Positions 8,158-17,000 of a stretch of 64,000 nt of DNA are shown one piece after another (positions within the stretch are counted from its first letter, which is position 1; every line of letters starts with the position of its first letter). The stretch covers positions 41,759 through 105,758 of the forward strand of contig JARVGK010000009.1 in the NCBI GenBank assembly GCA_029762535.1, given 5' to 3'. The notes beneath the pieces are model-generated. The model was not told the origin of the DNA, ran no database searches, and saw only the letters and a list, made by a program, of their open reading frames with translations. The position numbers and the translations under genes were made by a program. The DNA is from Thermoplasmatota archaeon. Its GTDB lineage: Archaea; Thermoplasmatota; Penumbrarchaeia; Penumbrarchaeales; Penumbrarchaeaceae.

Positions 8158-11100
8158 ATGGGACAGGCGAGGTCATTGCATGTGGGGATCGTTCTCCTAC
8201 TTGTCATGAACATGCCTGTATTCGGATCGGGGGATCCCGATCCCGAAATCACCCGGGAGATCCCCCTACCGATCCCTGGAGACATCTCATCCGCTTTACA
8301 CTCTTTAGCATCGGATCCCTTCATCGAGAACGGGGGCCAATGGGATCCCGAGATACTCTTTGTTACATCGACCGATGTGGGTAAAGTTGCTCTATGCAGA
8401 GGGGGGATCATCCAACGTGTCATGATTCAAGAGAGGTCTCGACCCTCTCCCCAGCTCGACCGACCTCGAAGCACTGTGGCAGATTCGTGCGATATTGGGA
8501 TCATGTTCGAGGGAGGATCCCCTTCCTTTGTAGTGGGGGAGGGCCGTGTAGATACCATTTACAATTATTATCTGGGCAATGACTCGTCAAGGTGGGCTAC
8601 GGATTTGAATGGATACCGAAGCGTCCTCTATGCTGAGGTTTGGCCTGGTATTGACATTGTCTATCATCAAAGGGGAGGTCGGCTCAAGTATGACATAATT
8701 CTCTCCCCCGGAGCTGATCCCGACGAGGTAAAGTTGAAAATCGATGGAGCGAGATCGGTCCATATCTCAGAAGGATCATTGGTCATCTCTACACCGATTG
8801 GGGTGGACCTGATCGATTCGGAACCGATCGCAAATTACGATTCCGGAGAAAGCGTGGGGGTGGCTCTATCCCTCGATGAGAACGTTTACAGTTTCAATCT
8901 CGCTCCCTACGATTATTCCCGATCCGTCGTGATCGATCCGGAATATAACGTGAATGCACTGAACTTCTCAACATATATTGGAGGGCGACAAGATGATCAA
9001 CCTACGAGGATGGATACGGATCGATCAGGGGACATATACATCGTAGGTGATACTGGTTCTCAAGATTTTCCGCTCAAATATGCTTATCAAAATAGTCTCT
9101 TTGGAATTGATGCTTTTATTTTAAAATTGGATAAAGATGGACCGGGAATCAAGTATTCCACCTTTATCGGCGGTTCGAGTTACGATATTGCAACCGATAT
9201 AAAAATAGATTCAAGCGGATGCGCGTTCATCACAGGGAAGACGGGTTCTAAAGATTTCCCGGTAACAGCTGGGGCTTACGATAATACTCTTGATTATTAT
9301 GATCTATTCATCTTGAAATTGAACAATATCGGAAACGGACTATTATATTCGACTTACCTGGGTGGATCAGGGGTTGAAGGCTATGGTGCGCGTCCGATCC
9401 TTTATTTGGATGAAGGAGATAGGATTTACATTGCATCAAATACGAATTCTGACAATTTTCCCGTAACATCCGATGCCTTTCAAGCATCCTTGTCAAGTCC
9501 GTTGCAACATGATATGATAATCGTGAAGATGGATCTGTCATCTATGACCTTGCTCTATTCCACCTATCTTGGGGGAACGGACATGGATTATCCATCTTCC
9601 ATTGTCGTTGCCAACGGTTACGCGTATATCGGGGGAACGACCTATTCAAATGATTTCAATGTAACGAGCGGCGCTTATCTGACGAGCAACAGCGGAGGTT
9701 CGACGGGTTTCATCCTGAAGTTCGATATGAAGCAGAGATCGCTCGTTTACTGCACTTATTTTGGGGGATCCGGCGATGATAAATTGAACGACATTGCAGT
9801 CGATGTCCAAGGCAATGTGTATGCATGCGGTAACACCGGATCGATCGATTTACCGGTCCCTTTTACTGCGCTCGGCACCACACTGAATGGGACCAGCGAC
9901 GGTTTTGTGATGTGCTTGGATCCCAAAGGTAGTGCCCTTTTGTTCTCCTCTTTCATCGGAGGTAGCGGGGAAGAAGTGTTGAACGCTCTTTTCGTGGACC
10001 CCGATTCAAATATCCATCTGATAGGCTATGAGAAGGATCCGGATGAAGACGGATTCGATTTCCCCACGATGGCAGGTGTGGTCCAGGAACAGGCAAGAGG
10101 GGGCGAAGAAGAGGTTGTTTATGTCAAGCTTGACAGCAATGCGAGCCATTATCTTTATTCCACGTTCCTCGGTGGAAATGGCGATGATAAGGGATTGGAC
10201 ATATTCGTTGATCCCTCAAGCGGAGAACCTGTCATACTTGGATATACTTCATCAAGCAACTTCCCCGTCAAACCAGGGTCATTCGATACATCTTACACTT
10301 TTTATGAAATCTTTGTAACGAAGTTCGTCCTGACCTTTCCTCCGTCCAAGCCCCGGAATTTGGAGTCCAGGTCGGGGGATTCATTTGTCGAACTGAGATG
10401 GGATCCCCCTTCCGACGACGGAGGGGCACCGATCATAAAATATTCAGTGTGGAGGGGATCACAGGGCGGGAACCTTAGCATGAGATTGGATAATGTCACG
10501 TGTCTCACCTATAACGACACGAGTGTGGAGAACGGGCATGTCTATTATTACGGCGTGAGGGCTCTGAACCGAGCGTGGGAGGGTCCGTTTTCGGACGAGG
10601 TTTCATCCTATCCCGTGTCGATTCCGACATCTCCCCGCAACCTCAGGGTCACTTCTTGGGGAGACGAGGTCCTTGAACTATCATGGATGTATCCGAATTA
10701 TACCGGAGGGGAGGGCATCCCCATCCGTGGTTACAATCTCTACAGGATCGCCGCAGGCGAGCCCGAGCCACTGAAGATATCGATCGATGGTTCATTGCTG
10801 CACTATTCCGATGAGAATGTAATGAACGGTGTGAACTACAGTTACCGTGCTACCGCCTTTAACGATCACGGTGAATCCCCTCCGAGCGATCCCGTGCATG
10901 CCGTTCCCATGACGATCCCGACGGGCGTGACTGATCCGTATGTCTTGTGCGGTAGTCGATTCGCACACCTGTTCTGGGGTCCGCCCGATGACGACGGTGG
11001 GAGCCCGATACTGGATTACATGATCTTGAGGGAAGAGGGGCTCGATAAGAAGCTCATAACGCTGGATGGTAACCATACGGAATACAACGATACGTCCCTC

Positions 11101-12501
11101 GTCAACGGAAAGAGCTACAACTACACCATCAAGGCTCGGAACGTGGTCGGTTTCGGACCCCTGTCCGATTTCGCGACCTGCGAGCCAATGGGCCGCCCCT
11201 CGTCCCCCCGCAGCGTGATACTGGAAGTCCATCCCGGTTCCATAACCCTGTCGTGGTTTCCGCCGTCGGACAATGGCGGGTCAGATATAGAGGAATATCT
11301 CATTTATCGCTCCATGGACGGATCGGAATGGACGATGATCATGTCAGTTCCTTTCACGGACCTCTCATATACTGATAAATGCCTGATCAACGGAAAGACC
11401 TATCATTACACTATCACCGTAAAGAACCATTTTCAGGAATCCGAACCCTCGATCGCTCTGAACGGTACGCCGTTGGACGTTCCCGGGATGCCACCGATGC
11501 TGACCCTGACCGCTGGTGACGGTTACGTTCTCCTCAATTGGGAGACATCAACGATCGATGGCGGAACCCCTATCCTTGGCTTCTGGATACTCCGGGGAAA
11601 GAACGAGTCCTCGATGGTATCCATGATCGAGGTCGGAGCCAACGTCCTCATGTTCAACGATACGACCGTTGAGAACGGAAAGGAATATCTCTATCAGGTC
11701 AAGGCGTTCAATGCGTTCGGGATGGGACGTGGAACCGGGTTCATCTCCGCGATTCCTGCAGGCCTTCCGTCACCTCCCGTAATAGTCGTAGTTACATCGG
11801 GCGACAGGTTTGTGGAGATAGAATGGTCGGAGCCCCTTGTGAACGGCGGCTTTCCGATCAATACGGTTAGAATCTACAAATGGACGGAGAACTCCTCCGC
11901 ATCAGTGATCCTCAGGACAGATGATGTACAGGGATCGTTCAAAGACATATCAGTTGAGAACGGGATCACATACATGTATGCTATGAGTTGCGAAAATGAT
12001 ATCGGAGAGGGGTCCAGATCCTGTGTGTTAAATGCAACTCCATTAGGACAACCCTCGGCACCGACGAGATTGTCGATCAACCCCCTATCCCCGACCTCGG
12101 TTGAGATAAGCTGGGGATCTCCCCAGGACACCGGAGGATCGCCGATCGTGAGCTATCACATCTACAGGTCGGAGGATTCCGAATCCTGGCGTAAGATCGC
12201 TTTTATAAGCGGTGACGAGCTGAATTACACGGATCCCAACCTGGACTCTGGCAGGGTTTATTGGTACAGGGTTTCGGCCGAGAACGCTCAGGGAGAAGGT
12301 CCGCATGGGGAAGAGATATCCATCGAGTTGAAGGAGAGTGGCGGGTTCTCGGGCATGTATCTCCTGATTGCCGGGGCGGTGCTGTTCCTGATCATTCTCG
12401 GGTCCGCGCTGGGGTTGGCCATATTACGAAGGAAAAAAGGATCCTTTGAAAGTCCTGCCCCGGGAGAAGTGGAGGCATCACCATGCGATATGGATACTTG
12501 A
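8158..12501 (+). CDS. giant surface protein: SBBP beta-propeller repeats plus seven FN3 domains
   Basis: A 1447-residue secreted, membrane-anchored protein. A signal peptide (about 1-25) ends near PVFGSGD. An N-terminal domain with PFIENGGQWDPEI and STPIGVDLI (about 50-260) typically precedes SBBP repeats. SBBP units such as YSTFIGGSSYDIATDI and YSTYLGGTDMDYPSSI run from about 270 to 720. Seven fibronectin type III domains follow (about 725-1395), each with a PPSDDGG-like turn and an xNGxxYxY strand. A transmembrane helix at about 1405-1427 is followed by RRKKG, giving a type I topology. It is paralogous to the protein at 14043, and the N-terminal DNA of both is clearly similar. A role in adhesion or cell-surface structure is inferred; no catalytic motif was seen. 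Confidence 0.88.
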   Translation: MGQARSLHVGIVLLLVMNMPVFGSGDPDPEITREIPLPIPGDISSALHSLASDPFIENGGQWDPEILFVTSTDVGKVALCRGGIIQRVMIQERSRPSPQLDRPRSTVADSCDIGIMFEGGSPSFVVGEGRVDTIYNYYLGNDSSRWATDLNGYRSVLYAEVWPGIDIVYHQRGGRLKYDIILSPGADPDEVKLKIDGARSVHISEGSLVISTPIGVDLIDSEPIANYDSGESVGVALSLDENVYSFNLAPYDYSRSVVIDPEYNVNALNFSTYIGGRQDDQPTRMDTDRSGDIYIVGDTGSQDFPLKYAYQNSLFGIDAFILKLDKDGPGIKYSTFIGGSSYDIATDIKIDSSGCAFITGKTGSKDFPVTAGAYDNTLDYYDLFILKLNNIGNGLLYSTYLGGSGVEGYGARPILYLDEGDRIYIASNTNSDNFPVTSDAFQASLSSPLQHDMIIVKMDLSSMTLLYSTYLGGTDMDYPSSIVVANGYAYIGGTTYSNDFNVTSGAYLTSNSGGSTGFILKFDMKQRSLVYCTYFGGSGDDKLNDIAVDVQGNVYACGNTGSIDLPVPFTALGTTLNGTSDGFVMCLDPKGSALLFSSFIGGSGEEVLNALFVDPDSNIHLIGYEKDPDEDGFDFPTMAGVVQEQARGGEEEVVYVKLDSNASHYLYSTFLGGNGDDKGLDIFVDPSSGEPVILGYTSSSNFPVKPGSFDTSYTFYEIFVTKFVLTFPPSKPRNLESRSGDSFVELRWDPPSDDGGAPIIKYSVWRGSQGGNLSMRLDNVTCLTYNDTSVENGHVYYYGVRALNRAWEGPFSDEVSSYPVSIPTSPRNLRVTSWGDEVLELSWMYPNYTGGEGIPIRGYNLYRIAAGEPEPLKISIDGSLLHYSDENVMNGVNYSYRATAFNDHGESPPSDPVHAVPMTIPTGVTDPYVLCGSRFAHLFWGPPDDDGGSPILDYMILREEGLDKKLITLDGNHTEYNDTSLVNGKSYNYTIKARNVVGFGPLSDFATCEPMGRPSSPRSVILEVHPGSITLSWFPPSDNGGSDIEEYLIYRSMDGSEWTMIMSVPFTDLSYTDKCLINGKTYHYTITVKNHFQESEPSIALNGTPLDVPGMPPMLTLTAGDGYVLLNWETSTIDGGTPILGFWILRGKNESSMVSMIEVGANVLMFNDTTVENGKEYLYQVKAFNAFGMGRGTGFISAIPAGLPSPPVIVVVTSGDRFVEIEWSEPLVNGGFPINTVRIYKWTENSSASVILRTDDVQGSFKDISVENGITYMYAMSCENDIGEGSRSCVLNATPLGQPSAPTRLSINPLSPTSVEISWGSPQDTGGSPIVSYHIYRSEDSESWRKIAFISGDELNYTDPNLDSGRVYWYRVSAENAQGEGPHGEEISIELKESGGFSGMYLLIAGAVLFLIILGSALGLAILRRKKGSFESPAPGEVEASPCDMDT

Positions 12502-12505
12502 ATGA

Positions 12506-12528
12506 GGTGCCCTGTGCAGAGGGCATCC
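12506..12528 (+). terminator. hairpin after the SBBP/FN3 gene
   Basis: GGTGCCCT (12506-12513) pairs with AGGGCATCC (12520-12528) with one bulged T, 4 bp after the stop codon. There is no strong T run, so it may be an end-of-transcript hairpin rather than a strict terminator. Confidence 0.35.
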
Positions 12529-12540
12529 TTGACCTATGGT

Positions 12541-12600
12541 CCTTTTCCTTGTTTCGTTCTCTTAGCAGACGCCCCTTCATCCCAAGGAGCCGGTGATATG
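12541..12600 (-). pseudogene. 60-bp remnant of an AbiEii-like gene
   Basis: This stretch aligns with 5571-5631, inside the intact AbiEii-like toxin gene, with about six substitutions and one missing base. It encodes nothing by itself and abuts the second copy of the M48 gene end. It indicates that a second AbiE locus, or a rearranged copy of the first, once existed here. Confidence 0.7.
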
Positions 12601-12682
12601 TCGCATCCCGATCTCGACGATAGAGTGAGGGAGCTGGTGAGATCCCCTTAGGAGGGGGATCCCCGCGCCGGATCCGAATGAG
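12601..12682 (+). repeat. 82-bp direct repeat, copy 2: duplicated M48 gene end with repeat R3
   Basis: Copy of 5235-5316. It keeps codons for the M48 C-terminus (SHPDLDDRVRELVRSP, stop) with only synonymous changes, then AGGAGGGGGATCCCC...CGGATCCGAATGAG. No complete M48 gene precedes it. With copy 1 it brackets 7.3 kb carrying the AbiE-type pair, the VapBC-type pair and the first SBBP protein. Confidence 0.8.
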
Positions 12683-12760
12683 ATTCCTTGACCACGGCAA
12701 CGATCCCTTCGGGATCCGTGTTGTTTCAACAGTTGTTGAAAATGCTTCCTATTATTAAAT
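12667..12760. repeat. copy of the inter-cassette repeat with third palindrome
   Basis: Matches 7238-7312, including the GATCCCTTCGGGATC hairpin and TTTCAACAGTTGTTGAAA (here 12724-12741). It is followed by a CTTCCTATTATTAAA segment that at the AbiE locus lies at about 7198-7213. The 12502-12866 interval is therefore a mosaic of three AbiE-region fragments and holds no gene. Confidence 0.7.
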
Positions 12761-12866
12761 CTTACAATAACATGTCGTTTCATACGATCCAAAGTATATC
12801 ATTGATCCTTCACACTCCAATCAGTAAAGGATCGCTCCTAATAGCCAGCTATAATGGGATCCCCCA

Positions 12867-13307
12867 TCATTTCTTTATTGATGCGGCCGTCATCAAATGC
12901 TCGATCCTTTCTATGAACGAACTGGCCCTCTCCAAGGCATCCGATGATTCTTCATCATCGGTCCCGAGGGATTCTACACCGTAGAACCATTGATGTCTCT
13001 CAAGACGATACGTATCCAGCCACGATATCATATCCAGTCCCAGATCATCTTTATGTTTTTCCATGAGATAGAGAACTACACAATAATGATTCTTTTCGAC
13101 GACCCCCTCACTGAAAAGAAGCGATCTTGCCGCTTGGAACATAGCTGCATATGATGCGACCACGGATTCGTCGAAGAACCCGCTCTCATTGAGGTCAGCG
13201 GCCCTCTGTATTTTCTGGTTTGCCATCTCCATCGATCTTTCCGACATGGATATGTTGGGATCGACCTTTCTCAACATACGACCCTTGAAACAATCCTCCA
13301 ACCTCAT
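12867..13307 (-). CDS. HEPN-domain protein of an MNT-HEPN pair
   Basis: A 146-residue alpha-helical protein whose pattern fits HEPN: NQKIQRAADLNESGFFDESV, then SYAAMFQAARSLLFSEGV (about 50-70), then LDTYRLERHQWFYG (about 95-110) where HEPN proteins keep basic residues. The strict R-x4-6-H nuclease motif is not evident, so ribonuclease activity is uncertain. Its start overlaps the nucleotidyltransferase gene by 4 bp. In known MNT-HEPN systems the HEPN member is the toxin and the MNT member neutralises it by adenylylation. The pair sits between repeats R3 and R4. Confidence 0.78.
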   Translation of the reverse strand: MRLEDCFKGRMLRKVDPNISMSERSMEMANQKIQRAADLNESGFFDESVVASYAAMFQAARSLLFSEGVVEKNHYCVVLYLMEKHKDDLGLDMISWLDTYRLERHQWFYGVESLGTDDEESSDALERASSFIERIEHLMTAASIKK

Positions 13308-13861
13308 AATGCAACCAACCTTTTACCATGGAGCGTGATCCCATCCGAAATGACCTCAAGGTAGAAAGCCCTGTTCGTCATTGATTGCTTCTCCCATTCG
13401 TCAGGCCTCATCTGAACGATCGAGATCTCCGGTTCGTGGATCCCTAACGTATCGCGGGCGATCCTCTTCCTTGTCGATGAGATCACAAGCAGATCGATAT
13501 CGCTTTTCCGATCGTTCTTGCCCGAGGCATAGCTGCCGTAAAGGACGATAGATATGATCCCTTCGTTCTCTTGGATCAACCTCTGAACGATCCCTCTCTC
13601 CTTTACCTTGGCGAGGTTGTATGATATCTTAAGGTACCTCAACGTCATGTCATCCAAGTTGGCCCTGAAAAGAGTATGGTTCTTTTCAGCGTACTTGACC
13701 ACAAGATCGTCCTTTACCAGTATATCGAGGCATCGCTTCACCGTCATGGGACTCATCTCAAGATTTCTGGCGATCTCCCTGAGGTAGAACCCCTCATAAG
13801 GATCTTCGATCAGCCGTGATAGGACCTTGATAGTGTTTATATTTTGATACAGTTGTATCAT
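13304..13861 (-). CDS. minimal nucleotidyltransferase with N-terminal winged helix (MNT antitoxin)
   Basis: A 185-residue fusion. Residues about 1-60 form a winged-helix DNA-binding domain (FYLREIARNLEMSPMTVKRC). Residues about 85-130 carry the nucleotidyltransferase motif GSYASGKNDRKSDIDLLV with its Gly-Ser and Asp-x-Asp pair. I chose the ATG at 13861 because a TATA-like CTATATTTATTC is centred about 30 bp upstream, giving a leaderless message. The palindrome TGATACA-GT-TGTATCA (13845-13860) overlaps the start region, so the winged helix probably represses its own operon. The expected role is an antitoxin that modifies the HEPN partner. Confidence 0.82.
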   Translation of the reverse strand: MIQLYQNINTIKVLSRLIEDPYEGFYLREIARNLEMSPMTVKRCLDILVKDDLVVKYAEKNHTLFRANLDDMTLRYLKISYNLAKVKERGIVQRLIQENEGIISIVLYGSYASGKNDRKSDIDLLVISSTRKRIARDTLGIHEPEISIVQMRPDEWEKQSMTNRAFYLEVISDGITLHGKRLVAL

Positions 13862-13896
13862 AATATGGACATATATGATATGAATAAATATAGTTT
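13845..13896 (-). promoter_or_regulatory. promoter and palindromic operator of the MNT-HEPN operon
   Basis: A leftward TATA-like element lies at about 13885-13896. The inverted repeat TGATACA-N2-TGTATCA at 13845-13860 begins inside the ATG and covers codons 2-6. The central AGTTGT core resembles that of the AbiE palindrome TTTCAACAGTTGTTGAAA. Confidence 0.55.
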
Positions 13897-13922
13897 TCGT
13901 TACCATACTTTCATAAGATCGA

Positions 13923-13958
13923 AGGAGGGGGATCCCCGCGCCGGATCCGAATGAGATC
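13923..13958. repeat. direct repeat R4
   Basis: AGGAGGGGGATCCCC followed by CGGATCCGAATGAGAT, essentially identical to 12650-12685. With R3 it brackets the MNT-HEPN operon as R1 and R2 bracket the AbiE pair. The second SBBP gene begins 85 bp later. Confidence 0.7.
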
Positions 13959-14042
13959 CCGGTAGTTACACGATCATATCCGCCATATGTTTGTTAAAAG
14001 AACGGGTTAATGTAATATACCGGCCTTCTTCTTTGTATCGAT

Positions 14043-17000
14043 ATGAGGTGTGTGGTCTCGATCAGCATCGCATTGATCATGCTCCTCCTTGTCATGAACA
14101 TACCTGTGTTCGGATCGGGGGATCCCGATACAGAGATCACCCAGGATATTCCCCTCCCGATCCCCGGGGATGTCCTGTCCATTGTCAGCTCCCTTGCATC
14201 TGGACCTTTCATAGAGAACAGAGGCCAATGGGATCCCTCGATATTATACATGATCTCCAACGAGTACGGGAAGATGGCCCTTGCCAAAGACGGGATCTAC
14301 CACTGGGTCCACAAATTCGAAAGAAGGGAAACCGATCCCATTGAGGATGCCCCAGAGTTCGAAATGATCGACTCTTGTCTTATCAAAGCCCTCTTCGAGG
14401 GCGGATCCCCTTCCTCCGTCCAGGGAGAGGATCCCGTCCAGACGAGTTACAACTTCTTCCTTGGCAACGACAGCTCAAGGTGGGCGTCGGATGTCAGAGG
14501 GTATGGATCCGTCCTCTACGAAGACGTTTGGGACGGGATCGACATCCATTACTATCAGAAAGAGGGCAGGGTCAAGTATGATCTCCTCCTCTCCCCCGGG
14601 GCAGATCCAGATCTGATAAGGATGAGGATCGAGGGGGCGGGATCCATACGAAATGATGGTGGCGACCTGATCATATCCACGCCGATAGGAGTGGATCTCC
14701 TCGATTCGGGGCTGGTCTCTTATTATACGACGGGGGAGCATATTCCATCCTCATTTCTACTCGAGGGGAACATATACGGCTTTGACATCGGACCGTATGA
14801 TAGGACGAGATCGATCGTGATCGATCCTCTGGTCGCATCCACTTATGCGGGTGGAACGGACCGAGATATCGCTAAGAAGGTGATGAGTGATGATGATGGT
14901 AATTGGATAGTTGCTGGAGAAACATTTTCAACCGATCTTCCGGTAACGACGGGTGTGATCCAGTCCATTCATTCCGGAAAAAGAGATTGTGCGATCCTCA
15001 AATTCGATCATAGGATGAAGAATTTGATATTCGCTACATATTATGGTGGTTCTGATAATGAATTTTTAAATGACATGTCTTTGATCGGAAATGATATAAT
15101 TATTGGAGGGTACTCAAATTCTTATGATCTTCCTATTACAAACGGTTCTTTATATGAGAGTTATAATGGTAATTGGGACGGTTTTCTCGCCAGAATAGAT
15201 AGTAAAGGATCCAACTTGACGTTCTCAACATATATCGGGGGTCCAGAATTTGATTCTGTTGAATCTATTAAAGTGAATAATAATAACATGGATATATACA
15301 TTACCGGAAGAATTAGTTCAAATAATTACCCCATCACGAATAATTCAATGTACAAAGAGAATCTATACTATGGTTTCTTATCGATATTATCATCGGATTG
15401 TTCGGAATTTATTTATTCTACATATTTTTCTGCTGGATCTTTTATTGAATTAATGGATAATGGGTATGTGGTCATTGCTGTTTCAAATTCTATACGTGAT
15501 TATCCTACCACTCCTGGATCATATGATACTACCCATAATGGTAATGTTGATATTTATATCGCTTGTTTTGATATACAAAATAATTCTTATATATTCGCTA
15601 CATATATCGGTGGAGTTGAAAATGATATTGTAGTTTCTATGAATATTGATATGAACAATAACATATACATAACAGGTACTACATATTCGAATAATTTTCC
15701 CGTTACCTCTGACGCATACAGCAGGAAGAAGGATGATACATTCGTATCCGTACTGAGTTCTGACGGAAAATATCTGCTGCATTCCACGTTCATCGGCGGC
15801 AGCGATATAGAGGTCGTCTCTTCGATAGCTTTGGACGGCCAGGGTTATCCGTTCATAACCGGCTATACCAGGTCCGGGGACTATCCCACGACATGGGGAT
15901 CCTATGATAGATCCTACAATCAGGGCATTGATTCTTTCATCACATCATTTGACAGGAACCTTTCATACCTGCGCTATTCCACATATTTCGGGGGATCGAG
16001 CAACGATTATGCATTAGATATCTATATGGACGAACTCGATCAGGCCGTGATAGCGGGCGAGACCTATTCCTCCGATCTACCAACGGTCTGGGGCTGTTAC
16101 GATGTGACCTGGAACGGTCATTACGACATGTTCATATCAGTTATCAACATCTCGACTCCACCATCCGAGCCCCTATCCTTATCCGGGGACATATCTGACG
16201 GATGCATATCCTTGGAATGGGATCCCCCGCTGTCGAATGGCGGCGCCAACATCACCGGGTACAATATCTATCGTGGTCGTACCGCGGACAACATGTCCTC
16301 GGTAGCAAGGGGGGTCCAAACCCTATCATACGATGACAGGACCATCGTCAACGGCCGGTCTTATGTTTATCATGTCACGGCCGTGAACGCGGCAGGCGAA
16401 TCAAACGCCAGCGATAACGTCACGGTGTTCGATGACATGGTTCCGATCTTCCTGTCCGATCTGACGCCTGAGTCCGTGAACAATGGAGATATGCTCTTTT
16501 TCTCCGTGATCGTATCCGACAACGTCCTTGTCACAGAGGTGTCCCTATCATTTCGGATCGATGATGGGGATTCTGATAAAGTGGATATGGTTCGGGACGG
16601 AATATTCTGGAACCATTCGACGACTGTCCCGAACGAGCATATCCGCTTTGTTCATTATCGATTCACCGCAGCGGATCCCTCCGGCAATTCCAATTCCACG
16701 AAAGAGAAAAGTATACTGATCATCGACTCGGAACCGCCCTTGCTCCATTCTTTCAATGTCCCCTCTGTCGTCAAGCCCGAGAGGACCGTGTCCCTGGATC
16801 TGGCAACGAGCGACAACGTGGGCGTGTTGAGCGCCGAGGTCGAGCACTGGTACGATGATGTATCCCCGGTGATCTGCCCCCTGGTCCGTAAGGACGGAAT
16901 GAAATGGGGCTTGAACCTGAGCGCCCCCCCCGTCCAGACAGTTTGGAGGATCGTCTTTCACTCACATGACGGCACGAACCGTGCCTCATCGGACCTCTTC

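Noticed and set aside
5317..12600. Complete integrative element
   Set aside because: The att-like repeats are there, but no integrase, transposase or replication gene lies between them, so I call it only att-like.
12867..13307. Firm call of an active HEPN ribonuclease
   Set aside because: The strict R-x4-6-H motif could not be placed, so only the HEPN fold and pairing are claimed.
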